The notes under the pieces are model-generated. The model was not told the DNA's origin. It saw only the letters and a list, made by a program, of their open reading frames with translations, and ran no database searches. This document shows positions 7,253 to 14,769 of a DNA stretch of 15,297 nt, in pieces. Position 1 is the first letter of the stretch. Each line of letters starts with the position of its first letter. The stretch spans positions 1-15,297 of the forward strand of contig RGVD01000038.1 of the NCBI GenBank assembly GCA_010027395.1, written 5' to 3'. A program made the translations under genes and the position numbers. Source of the DNA: Bacteroidota bacterium (lineage in GTDB: Bacteria > Bacteroidota > Bacteroidia > UKL13-3).

Positions 7253-7765
7253 TTAGTCTGTAAATAAGCTGCGAAATTTCTCAACAGAGTCATTTGTTTC
7301 TTCTGGTCTTATCCAATACAATAGTCTTTTTATACCTTCTAATTCAGAATCACTGCCATTATTATACTTTGATATTAGTTTGTCTGCAACCATTGTATAT
7401 CCAAAGGTATTTATGCAAGGTCGTATAAATATCCTATTAAAACTTGGGTCTTTATGATATATAGCAATCCTAACCAATGGTTCAAATAAATCAACATCAA
7501 AGTTGTCGTATAAGTAAAGTAAATCGGCAACAAAATACTTGTCGTAAATATCATCGCTATTTTCAAGTAAGTCAACAAGATACTTTACATGTTGTTCACT
7601 TAATTTGGCATTACTATATTTGAATTCGTTTAATACATCCTTGTCTCGCTCGTAGTCAGGAGCAAAGTAGTCGCCAAGCGTTTTATATTTTTCTAATGTG
7701 GTTATTATGTCCATACGATGACTTATAACATCTATATAATTGTATATCTTTTCCTTTTGAAGCAT
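7253..7765 (-). CDS. Orphan hypothetical protein, mostly helical, HEAT-like appearance
   Basis: I do not recognise this 170-residue protein. It has no signal peptide or membrane segment and is acidic. It seems built from amphipathic helices with a leucine and aromatic spacing that resembles HEAT/ARM-like helical repeats (KYLVDLLENSDDIYDKYFVA, then LFEPLVRIAIYHKDPSFNRI). Small proteins of this appearance include polymorphic-toxin immunity proteins, but no toxin partner is visible and that is only a guess. The ATG at 7763-7765 is preferred; a TTG codon directly before it (7766-7768) is possible. This start lies inside a perfect hairpin at 7750-7775, and repeats flank the gene on both sides, so the N-terminus may have been altered by an insertion; Met19 of the longer TTG-started reading is an alternative start. 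Confidence 0.65.
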   Translation of the reverse strand: MLQKEKIYNYIDVISHRMDIITTLEKYKTLGDYFAPDYERDKDVLNEFKYSNAKLSEQHVKYLVDLLENSDDIYDKYFVADLLYLYDNFDVDLFEPLVRIAIYHKDPSFNRIFIRPCINTFGYTMVADKLISKYNNGSDSELEGIKRLLYWIRPEETNDSVEKFRSLFTD

Positions 7766-7775
7766 CAAAAGGAAA
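7750..7775. repeat. Perfect 11-bp inverted repeat at the start of the orphan gene
   Basis: TTTCCTTTTGA (7750-7760) and TCAAAAGGAAA (7765-7775) are exact complements around a 4-nt AGCA loop. The ATG of the minus-strand orphan gene lies within the loop and right arm, so in the mRNA of that gene the hairpin would cover the start codon. It may also mark the left edge of the repeat element at 7787-8009. Confidence 0.6.
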
Positions 7776-7786
7776 CAAAAATGCTT

Positions 7787-7947
7787 CGATTTTCAAGGTG
7801 CCTGCTTGCCCGCAAGCTTAGCTCAAAAAGATTTTTCCTTGCCGCTGCTTATGTTTTGCCTCTTGGCACTTCCCATTACATAAGGCAAAACCTAAAAGGC
7901 TGCACAAACCCAAGCCTGAAATCTTTTTGCACGCACTATGAAAATCG
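7787..7947. repeat. Nested imperfect inverted-repeat (fold-back) element
   Basis: Three pairs of exact complementary blocks are nested in order: CGATTTTCA (7787-7795) with TGAAAATCG (7939-7947), AAAAAGATTT (7825-7834) with AAATCTTTTT (7919-7928), and GTTTTGCCT (7853-7861) with AGGCAAAAC (7883-7891). Intervening arm sequence also pairs partially. The left arm carries an extra hairpin GCTTGC/GCAAGC at 7804-7817. The whole can fold into one long branched stem. Such an arrangement fits a MITE-like non-autonomous element, a structured RNA or a REP-like intergenic repeat. A 125-codon frame on the plus strand crosses it but has no protein-like features. The right arm runs into direct-repeat copy 2. 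Confidence 0.6.
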
Positions 7948-8009
7948 ACTTCGTGATCGGAATACTATGGCTTGGAACATACATAAGATATGCCAGAAAT
8001 TATTTTTGG
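7930..8009 (+). repeat. 80-bp direct repeat, copy 2
   Basis: This is the second copy of the repeat at 6815-6894, in the same orientation and about 82% identical without gaps. It overlaps the outer right arm of the fold-back element (7939-7947) and ends 2 nt short of the stop codon of the cytochrome b5-like gene at 8011. Copy 1 likewise sits directly next to a stop codon, so both copies occupy the immediate 3' flank of a gene. Confidence 0.75.
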
Positions 8010-8010
8010 T

Positions 8011-8253
8011 TTATTTCAATAAGCCAATCACCACAAATTTATCAAATACTTTTTCGGTATGGGGTGCATCTTTTAATTCATCCGTAAGATCCTGACCTGC
8101 CCAGTGTTCATAGTGCTTCCCATTACGCCATAATCTACTAATTCCAACATCATAAATCTGCCCTTTATAGGCAACCCAGATTTCATCACGGTCTTGTCCG
8201 TTTCTTAAGGCTAGCTGAGATTTGGAATAAATGGGTAAGTTTTCAACACTCAT
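8011..8253 (-). CDS. Small cytochrome b5-like heme/steroid-binding domain protein
   Basis: The 80-residue protein is a stand-alone cytochrome b5-like domain, a fold that carries heme b between two His ligands or binds other hydrophobic ligands. Visible are an opening strand YSKSQLALRNGQ (9-20), IWVAYKGQIYDVGISRLW (25-42) matching the family's VxGxVYDVxxW core, GKHYEHWAGQDLTDEL (45-60), and APHTEKVFDKFVVIGLL at the end. His50 and His65 are at plausible ligand positions. There is no signal peptide or membrane anchor, so it should be cytoplasmic. It starts 1 nt after the stop of asd on the same strand and is almost surely co-transcribed with it, although no functional link is known to me. Its stop abuts repeat copy 2. 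Confidence 0.8.
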   Translation of the reverse strand: MSVENLPIYSKSQLALRNGQDRDEIWVAYKGQIYDVGISRLWRNGKHYEHWAGQDLTDELKDAPHTEKVFDKFVVIGLLK

Positions 8254-8254
8254 T

Positions 8255-9244
8255 TTATAATAATTTGTTTGTTACCAGGTATTCTGCAATCTGCACCGCA
8301 TTGGTGGCTGCGCCTTTGCGCAAATTATCAGCAACCACCCAAAGGTTTAAGGTGTTTGGCTGTGATTCATCTCTACGAATACGGCCAACAAACACATCAT
8401 CTTTTCCATCTGCATCCAATGGCATCGGGTAAATGAATTGAGCTATATCGTCTTTTAAAACCACACCACTAGTTGAGGCTAACATGGAACGAACCTCTTT
8501 TAAATCAAAATCATTTTCAAACTCAATATTGATGCTTTCGCTATGTCCACCTGTTGTAGGAATGCGCACACAAGTGGCGGTAATAGCCATGCTATCATCA
8601 CGCATAATTTTTTTGGTTTCATTCACCATTTTCATTTCTTCTTTGGTGTAACCATTGTCAACAAAGACATCAATTTGAGGAATTACATTTTTATCGATTC
8701 GGTATTTGTATGCCATTTCACCTGAGATGCCAGCCCTTTCGTTTTCCATTTGTTGAACTGCTTTTACACCAGTTCCAGTAACGCTTTGGTAAGTGGATAT
8801 AACAACACGTTTGATTTTATATTTTAAGTGTAGCGGATTTAGCACCAATACCATTTGTATGGTTGAGCAATTAGGATTGGCTATGATTAAATCATCTTTT
8901 GTGATGGCATCTGCGTTTATTTCAGGAACTACTAATTTTTTATCTGCCATCATGCGCCATGCAGATGAATTATCAATCACAAAAGTACCTACCTCTGCAA
9001 ATTTAGGTGCCCATTCTAAAGAAGTACTTCCTCCTGCGGAGAATAGGGCTATGGTTGGCTTCGCAGCAATGGCATCCATCATACTATGTATCCTGTATGA
9101 TTTGCCTTTAAAACTAATTTCCTTGCCAACCGATTTCTCAGAAGCTACTGGAATCAGCTCGCTAAGCGGGAAATTTCTTTCCTCCAAAACTTTTAACATC
9201 ATGCTGCCTACTAAACCTGTTGCTCCGACTACTGCAATTTTCAT
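8255..9244 (-). CDS. asd: Aspartate-semialdehyde dehydrogenase
   Basis: Asd reduces aspartyl phosphate to aspartate semialdehyde with NADPH, the branch point to lysine, diaminopimelate (cell wall), threonine and methionine. The 329-residue length is normal. Seen: the NADP-binding GATGLVG (7-13), LFSAGGSTS (67-75), the active-site NPNCSTIQM (123-131) with catalytic Cys126, the mid-region TYQSVTGTGVKA (151-162), and RIPTTGGHSE (227-236) with His234 as the likely acid-base catalyst. The ATG at 9242-9244 gives the family's normal N-terminus, KIAVVGATG. The gene is divergent from the surface-protein gene at 9281, their starts being only 36 nt apart, and is followed by the cytochrome b5-like gene. 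Confidence 0.96.
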   Translation of the reverse strand: MKIAVVGATGLVGSMMLKVLEERNFPLSELIPVASEKSVGKEISFKGKSYRIHSMMDAIAAKPTIALFSAGGSTSLEWAPKFAEVGTFVIDNSSAWRMMADKKLVVPEINADAITKDDLIIANPNCSTIQMVLVLNPLHLKYKIKRVVISTYQSVTGTGVKAVQQMENERAGISGEMAYKYRIDKNVIPQIDVFVDNGYTKEEMKMVNETKKIMRDDSMAITATCVRIPTTGGHSESINIEFENDFDLKEVRSMLASTSGVVLKDDIAQFIYPMPLDADGKDDVFVGRIRRDESQPNTLNLWVVADNLRKGAATNAVQIAEYLVTNKLL

Positions 9245-9280
9245 AATCTTTTTTTATTTTCGGCAAATAAAACCATTGCT
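9245..9280. promoter_or_regulatory. Short divergent intergenic region between asd and the surface-protein gene
   Basis: Only 36 nt separate two divergent starts, so promoters must overlap this space or lie inside the opposite gene. TATTTTCG (9255-9262, plus) matches TAnnTTTG at all but one position and could serve the surface-protein gene. TTTATTTG (minus, 9271-9264) is a one-mismatch candidate for asd. Neither has a convincing -33 TTTG at the right distance, so both are tentative. Confidence 0.25.
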
Positions 9281-12200
9281 ATGCGTTTAGTAAAATACTT
9301 TTCCGTTTTACTGATAATTTTATGCAGTAATTTTTGTCAATCTCAGATTTTAGATGATTTTGATGATGGCAATTTCACCGAAAATCCTATATGGATGGGT
9401 GATGATAGTTTGTTTCAAGTGAACGGCCTTGGACAGCTTCAAAGTAATGGATCTACAAGCATTGGGAAAGATATTTATTTAGCTACTCAATCAAATTATT
9501 TGAAAGGGAGTGAATGGAATTTTTTGGTAAGATTTAATTTAAGTCCCAGCACCCAAAATTTTTGCAGGTTTTATTTGTTGAGTGATTCAAGTAATCTAAA
9601 GGCAACAAGTAATAATGCCTATTATGTCCAGTTTGGAGGTATTACAGGAAACAATGATAGCATTCAATTTGTCAAACAAGTAGGCAGCATCCGAACCATA
9701 TTAATTGGGGGTAGGAGAGGATCGGTTTCTAAATCAAACAATTTATTAAGGTTGAAGATGCTCAGAGATAGCCTTGGTTTTTGGCAAATGTTTTCCGACA
9801 CATTGGGTGCAGATGATTTTGTGATGGAGGGCACTGCGTTTGATTCATCTTTAAAAGCACCTATGTATATTGGTTTTTGGGTTAAATACAGCACAACGAA
9901 CGCCAACAATTATTATTTGGATGATGTGTATGTGGGACCCATAAGAACAGACTTAGAGCCACCTCAGCTATTGAAAGCTACTTACATTTCTGATCATCAA
10001 ATCTATTTAATTTTTAATGAAAAGCTTGATATAGTTTCGTCAACACAAATTTCAAACTATTTAGTTGATAAGGGTATTGGAAGACCTGTTTCAGTTGCTA
10101 CTGCGCCTGATAATTTGAATGCCATTGTTTTGAGTTTCGCACAATCATTTGAAAATGGCAAGACTTATAACCTTTCATTAGCAAATATAAAAGACCGTTT
10201 TGGCAATCAAATGCCATCTCAGAATATTGAGTTGTTGTATTATGTGCCCCAAGAGCAAGATGTGCTAATAACTGAGATTTTCCCTGACCCTTCTCCCTCT
10301 GTAGGTTTGCCCGATGTAGAGTTTGTTGAAATTTATAACCACTCAAAATCCGCTATTAACTTAAATAATTGGCGTATTGCCGACCCAAGTATTACAAGTT
10401 ATTTGCCTGATGTAATCATCAAGCCTGATTCATTTATCATTTTATGTGCATTAAGTAACGAAAGCAAGTTTTCATCTTATGGGAAGACAATTGGATTATC
10501 TCCATTTCCTTCGCTCAATAATTATAATGACTCCATCATGTTAAAGGATGATAAGGATAAATTAATACACTTGATAAATTACAATACTACATGGTATAAA
10601 GATGCTAGTAAAAAGGATGGTGGTTGGACATTGGAAATGCTCAATCCATTTTCATTATGCCTTGAAGGAGATAATTGGCAAGCCTCTCAAGCAGCACTAG
10701 GAGGCACACCAGGCAAGTTTAATTCTAATTTTAAGAACATTGCTGATACTACTCGACCCTATATTAAAAGTCTTGAGCCGATAGATTCTTTAAAACTTTT
10801 GATTGTGTTTAGTACCAGGATGGATGAAGTTTCATTACAACAAACTATGGTCAAAATTAACGGTCTTGCAGTGTCATCCAAACAAATCATAGGACTGAAA
10901 AATGATAGCATGATGCTTGGTTTAACTTATGCTCTGTTGCGCGATAAATTGTACGTTCTAAGTTTTGATACTTTAAAGAATTGTTTGGGTAATGCATCTT
11001 TTCAACTTAGTGAATCATTCATTTATATTCCTCAAACCTCAGAGGTGAAACAGAATGATATCATCATCACTGAGGTGTTTGCCAACCCAAAGCCAGCTGG
11101 CCCAATTCCAAATGCTGAATGGATTGAATTGCATAATAGAAGTAAAAATATTATTAGACTTACGAATTGGAAGCTTAAAAAAGGCAACACCAGTTATTCA
11201 TTTCCAAATGTGATACTATATCCAGATAGTTACGTTGTCGTTTGTGATGATAAAGACAAACAAAGTTTAAGTACTTTTGGAAATGTATTTGCACTGAGTA
11301 GCTTTCCTTCATTGGCATTAGATGATGCGTTAAGTTTATTGAATGAAAAGAATTTTATCATTCATAATTTATCCTATAAAAATGAATGGATGAATAATAA
11401 GATAAAGCAAAGTGGGGGATGGAGTTTGGAAATTTTGGATGCCAATAATCCCTGCATAGGAGAAGGCAATTGGGTGGCTTCAATCAACCCAAAAGGAGCA
11501 ACACCAGGCAAGTTAAATAGTGTTCATACTTACAATCCTGATAAGTCGGAATTAAAATTACTAAGAGCCTATCCTATTGATAACAAAACACTGGTGTTGA
11601 TATTCAATAAAACACTCGATAGCCTTTCAAGCAATATGTACCAACATTATTGGTTAAATAACCAAAATTTGCAAATAAATAATCATCAATTTTTGGATGA
11701 TGCCCTTTCAAGAATTGAGTTGCAAATGGTTGACAGCTTTCGTTCAAATAATGCATATCGAATACACATAGATAGCTTATCTGATTGCGTTAATAATTAT
11801 TCGATAGAAAGAAATTATGCTGATTTTGGACTATCTGAAAAAGCCGATTCAAATGATTTGCATATTAATGAGCTCTTGTTCAATCCAAGTTCCTCAGGCG
11901 CTGATTTTGTTGAGATATACAATAGTAGCAACAAGTTTATTGATTTAAAAGAATATTTGATTTGTAATACAGATGAGCTTGATTCCATCAATCAATTCAT
12001 AGCTTTTGGAACTGATTATTGGCAAATACATCCTAAACAATTTTTAGTGTTAACAGAGAGTAAAAACAAAATTTTATCCAATCATTCTGTAACCTTTCCA
12101 GATCAGATAATTGAATTAAAAACAATGCCATCTTACAACGATGATGCTGGTACTGTTTTGTTAAGTGATTTGAATGGAGGTCGTATCGAGAAATTAATCT

Positions 12201-12691
12201 ATGACGATAAGATGCACTTTCCCTTGCTTGATAACAAAGAAGGAGTGAGTCTCGAACGCATCAATCCTTATAGGCCTGTGAATGATAGAAGCAATTGGAC
12301 TTCTGCCTCAGCCACCTCAAACTATGCAACACCTACTACTCCTAATTCCCAGTATTTTGAAACAGCTCAAATTAGCACGGCATTAACTATTCAGCCGGAA
12401 GTATTCAGTCCAGATGGAGATGGCTATCATGATATCGTAAATTTCAATTATCAGTTTAATGAGATTGGAAATGTAGCTAAACTTGAAATATTCAATAGCA
12501 ATGGTTTGCTTATAAAATCAATGTTTAAAAACGAATTGTTAGGAAACTCTGGAACTTACTCTTGGAATGGGATAGACGATAAAGGAAACCTACCTGCTTT
12601 TGGAATTTATATAGCCAATTTTGAGGTGTTTCGTTTGAATGGTGAAACCCAAACATTTCGAAAAACTTTTGTCTTAGGAGCTAAACTCTAA
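9281..12691 (+). CDS. Secreted multidomain protein with three lamin-tail domains
   Basis: This 1136-residue protein begins with a signal peptide (basic start, hydrophobic 5-16, probable cleavage near residue 20-22). An N-terminal region (about 23-220) looks like a beta-sandwich with a DDFDDGNF opening. Three repeated units follow: an Ig-like SbsA-type strand region (LLKATYISDHQIYLIFNEKL at 230-249, LKLLIVFSTRM at 504-514, LKLLRAYPIDNKTLVLIFNK at 758-777), each followed by a lamin-tail domain starting DVLITEIF (327), DIIITEVF (593) and DLHINELLF (859). The conserved Glu residues (332, 598, 864) are exactly 266 apart. The C-terminus (about 1036-1136) has VFSPDGDGYHD and YSWNGIDDKGNLPAFGIYIANF, as in FlgD-Ig-like or gliding-associated C-terminal domains. 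Likely exported to the cell surface. The catalytic or binding role is unknown. Confidence 0.88.
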   Translation: MRLVKYFSVLLIILCSNFCQSQILDDFDDGNFTENPIWMGDDSLFQVNGLGQLQSNGSTSIGKDIYLATQSNYLKGSEWNFLVRFNLSPSTQNFCRFYLLSDSSNLKATSNNAYYVQFGGITGNNDSIQFVKQVGSIRTILIGGRRGSVSKSNNLLRLKMLRDSLGFWQMFSDTLGADDFVMEGTAFDSSLKAPMYIGFWVKYSTTNANNYYLDDVYVGPIRTDLEPPQLLKATYISDHQIYLIFNEKLDIVSSTQISNYLVDKGIGRPVSVATAPDNLNAIVLSFAQSFENGKTYNLSLANIKDRFGNQMPSQNIELLYYVPQEQDVLITEIFPDPSPSVGLPDVEFVEIYNHSKSAINLNNWRIADPSITSYLPDVIIKPDSFIILCALSNESKFSSYGKTIGLSPFPSLNNYNDSIMLKDDKDKLIHLINYNTTWYKDASKKDGGWTLEMLNPFSLCLEGDNWQASQAALGGTPGKFNSNFKNIADTTRPYIKSLEPIDSLKLLIVFSTRMDEVSLQQTMVKINGLAVSSKQIIGLKNDSMMLGLTYALLRDKLYVLSFDTLKNCLGNASFQLSESFIYIPQTSEVKQNDIIITEVFANPKPAGPIPNAEWIELHNRSKNIIRLTNWKLKKGNTSYSFPNVILYPDSYVVVCDDKDKQSLSTFGNVFALSSFPSLALDDALSLLNEKNFIIHNLSYKNEWMNNKIKQSGGWSLEILDANNPCIGEGNWVASINPKGATPGKLNSVHTYNPDKSELKLLRAYPIDNKTLVLIFNKTLDSLSSNMYQHYWLNNQNLQINNHQFLDDALSRIELQMVDSFRSNNAYRIHIDSLSDCVNNYSIERNYADFGLSEKADSNDLHINELLFNPSSSGADFVEIYNSSNKFIDLKEYLICNTDELDSINQFIAFGTDYWQIHPKQFLVLTESKNKILSNHSVTFPDQIIELKTMPSYNDDAGTVLLSDLNGGRIEKLIYDDKMHFPLLDNKEGVSLERINPYRPVNDRSNWTSASATSNYATPTTPNSQYFETAQISTALTIQPEVFSPDGDGYHDIVNFNYQFNEIGNVAKLEIFNSNGLLIKSMFKNELLGNSGTYSWNGIDDKGNLPAFGIYIANFEVFRLNGETQTFRKTFVLGAKL
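10259..12345 (+). repeat. Protein-level tandem repeat: three lamin-tail domains at 266-residue spacing
   Basis: The lamin-tail domains begin at nucleotides 10259, 11057 and 11855, that is every 798 nt. Units 1 and 2 are most alike: I-T-E-x-F, a P-x-x-E-[FW]-[VI]-E-[IL]-x-N core, then N-W, PDS[FY], a FPSL block, GGW[ST]LE[MI]L and TPGK[FL]NS near the end. Unit 3 is more diverged but keeps INELLFNPS, DFVEIYNSS and SLERINP. This points to duplication of an Ig-plus-lamin-tail module within the gene. Confidence 0.75.
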
Positions 12692-12696
12692 ACCCT

Positions 12697-13392
12697 TTAA
12701 GCCTTTGGTCCTTTAGGTTGAAGCGGTCTTATCTCCAGATTAACTGTATGGAAATTATCAGGCATTTCAATCGCTTGAACAATAGCCAATGCTACGTCAT
12801 GCGGCATAAGCATATAGTCATGCGGTTTGATACCGGGACTGTTTCTAAAAAAATCTGTTTTGGTTGAACCCGGATAAATGCAAGTAACCTTAATTCTAAA
12901 ATCGCGCACTTCTCGAAATAATGATTCGCTCAAGCCTTTCACAGCCCATTTAGTAGCGCAATATGCTGATACTTGTGGCATACCTTCTAAAGCAGCTGTA
13001 GAAGCAATATTGATAATATGCCCGAATTGATTTTTTTTCATAGAAGGCAATGCCATTTTGCAGCAATGAAAAATTCCGCTAACATTCGTTTGATACATTT
13101 CATCCCATTTCTCTATAGTCATGTCCTCAAGCATTCCAAAATAGCCTAAACCTGCATTATTTAGCAATATGTCAATCCTATCATGCTTGACTAATATTTG
13201 TTTAAAAGCATGTTCAACTTTTTCAAAATATCTCACATCACATTCAATGAAGGTGTAGTTAGCATGATTGATTACATTGTTTCTACCCAAACCATATACA
13301 ATGGCCCCTTTTTCAAGCATTTTAAGACAGGTTTCATAGCCTATACCTTTTCCAACTCCTGTTATTACTGCAATTTTATTGTGTAAATCCAT
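12697..13392 (-). CDS. Short-chain dehydrogenase/reductase (SDR)
   Basis: SDR enzymes are NAD(P)-dependent oxidoreductases with a Rossmann fold. The 231-residue protein has the classical set: the cofactor loop TGVGKGIG (11-18), CDV (51-53) that contacts adenine, NNAG (78-81), Ser131 in INIASTAA, and the catalytic YCATK (144-148, Tyr144 and Lys148), 13 residues from Ser131 as usual. IYPGSTKTDFF follows as the expected PG motif. I chose the ATG at 13390-13392, which gives the normal MDLHNKIAVITG start; a TTG-initiated reading to 13416 would add a poor extension. The substrate cannot be inferred; it is a stand-alone gene converging on the surface-protein gene, with 5 nt between their stops. Confidence 0.88.
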   Translation of the reverse strand: MDLHNKIAVITGVGKGIGYETCLKMLEKGAIVYGLGRNNVINHANYTFIECDVRYFEKVEHAFKQILVKHDRIDILLNNAGLGYFGMLEDMTIEKWDEMYQTNVSGIFHCCKMALPSMKKNQFGHIINIASTAALEGMPQVSAYCATKWAVKGLSESLFREVRDFRIKVTCIYPGSTKTDFFRNSPGIKPHDYMLMPHDVALAIVQAIEMPDNFHTVNLEIRPLQPKGPKA

Positions 13393-13607
13393 GTGGCTAA
13401 TATAGATAAAAACCAAAAGGCATTGTTTTTTATCACTCCATTTGAATTTGAAATAGATTATTACATTGGGCTAATATTGAGACAAACTGCTTAATTTTCT
13501 CCCAAATTGAACCTCTTTTTTCTTATGGCATTATAGCCATTTGTTCGTAAAGTGCTTTAATTGTGATATTTAAATATTTTTCAATTTATCGGTATTTGAT
13601 TTGCAAC

Positions 13608-13627
13608 GCGATAATAAAATAAATCGC
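13608..13627. promoter_or_regulatory. Small dyad upstream of the lipoprotein gene
   Basis: GCGAT (13608-13612) and ATCGC (13623-13627) form an inverted repeat with a 10-nt AT-rich spacer, 23 nt upstream of the lipoprotein start. The G/C arms stand out in an AT-rich leader. This could be an operator or a short 5' UTR hairpin. The near-consensus TTGATTTG at 13596-13603 could be the -7 box, but it has no matching -33 element. Confidence 0.3.
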
Positions 13628-13650
13628 AAAAACTTAAAATAACAAATACC

Positions 13651-14079
13651 ATGAAAAATTTAAAAACAATCATTTTCGCATTAGCACTTATCTCAATAGG
13701 ATTGGTTAGCTGTAAGAAAGACTACATTCCAGAAGTAGAAGCTTCTAGAAAACCGATTGATGCATCTAAAGTTGTTAATTTCAAAGACATTAAAGTAAGT
13801 TCATCATTCGATTGGAAATCAACCAAAGAAATTACCATTAACTTGCAACCATTCTCAACACCAGTTAAAATCAACAACACATTAGTTGTTAAAACAGAAA
13901 AAGGCGATGTATTATTTAGTAAATTGCAAACTATGAACGAAGCTTTTACTGGCAAAATTCTAGTTCCAGCCAGCGTAAGAAATTTAGTTATTAGCTTTGG
14001 TACCATTAGCAAAACTGAAACCATTACCAACAACCAAGTAAACTTTAATTATATGGTTGAAGCAGCTTCAGCAGAGTAA
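13651..14079 (+). CDS. Small predicted lipoprotein of unknown function
   Basis: The 142-residue product has a lipoprotein signal: MKNLKT, a hydrophobic stretch, then the lipobox LVSC with Cys21 as the lipidation site, followed by KKD. The mature part (about 120 residues) is rich in beta-prone and Thr/Lys residues, with alternating patterns such as EITINLQPF, KINNTLVVKT and NLVISFGTI, so it is probably a small beta-sandwich in the periplasm or on the surface. I recognise no named family. The following LruC-domain gene starts 36 nt downstream on the same strand, and the two are probably one operon; small lipoproteins next to large secreted proteins are common in Bacteroidota. Confidence 0.78.
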   Translation: MKNLKTIIFALALISIGLVSCKKDYIPEVEASRKPIDASKVVNFKDIKVSSSFDWKSTKEITINLQPFSTPVKINNTLVVKTEKGDVLFSKLQTMNEAFTGKILVPASVRNLVISFGTISKTETITNNQVNFNYMVEAASAE

Positions 14080-14115
14080 TTTAGTAACAAACCATTAATC
14101 ATAAAAAAACAAAAC

Positions 14116-14769
14116 ATGAAAAATATAAAATTTATTGCCGCATTACTTTTAACTGGACTTTTGAGCGTTGGTTCAAATGCACAAACCCTTGCTACCATCA
14201 CTGCTGAAAGTGGAAACAGAACTGCCGATCAAGCTAATTGCTGGGGATTTGGAACTTTTAGTCCTAATGCCACAACACCTATTACAGGTAGTTATTCATA
14301 TTATGGAAACGCAGCAACTTCATTATCATTGGGCGCATGTTGGCTTCAAGCTCCATGGTGTAAATTTACAAAAGCAGGTAATATTACCTTGAAAGCTAAA
14401 TGTACTTCAACTACGGGAACCTATAGAAGATTGGTGTTTAGTTATTACACCTACGATGCAACTAAACCATACGGACAAGGCACATTGGTTAGATTTGATT
14501 CGGTTACTTATGGCACTGGTTTTACACCATCAGCAATACCGACTACTAATCAAACCATTAGCATTGCATTGCCTTCAGCAATAATTAGTAATAGTAGTGT
14601 GTATGCTATCTTGATAAGCGCAGTGGGTCAAGGTGGAACAGCAAGATGGATATTGGATGATGTAAACATTCCAGCTACTTATTGGTCTGACCCTTCAAAC
14701 GCATGTAAACCTCTGGCTCTAATAGTTGATGCAGATAGCGATGGTGTTCAAGATTCCAAGAGCTTATAA
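14116..14769 (+). pseudogene. LruC-domain secreted protein, 5' fragment up to a frame break
   Basis: The 217-codon frame starts MKNIKFIAALLLTGLLSVGS with an ordinary signal peptide (probable cleavage after SNA at residue 22). About 170 residues follow that look like a beta-rich extracellular domain (LDDVNIPATYW near 180-190). The last residues, DADSDGVQD (205-213), are the first half of a calcium-loop motif. The frame then runs SKSL into two stops at 14767-14772, while the downstream LruC domain continues in another frame. So this is the N-terminal part of a larger protein whose gene is broken, or the sequence here has an error. It is 36 nt from the lipoprotein gene. The original full-length protein would have been secreted. 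Confidence 0.75.

Noticed and set aside
6809..8010. A complete insertion sequence or defence island
   Set aside because: No transposase, nuclease, helicase, toxin or reverse-transcriptase frame is present; the single unknown gene and repeats are not enough to claim such a system.
7718..8095. A 125-codon plus-strand frame through the fold-back element
   Set aside because: It overlaps two minus-strand genes and a structured repeat, has an odd basic and aromatic composition, and shows no domain or signal. It is best explained as readthrough of an intergenic repeat.
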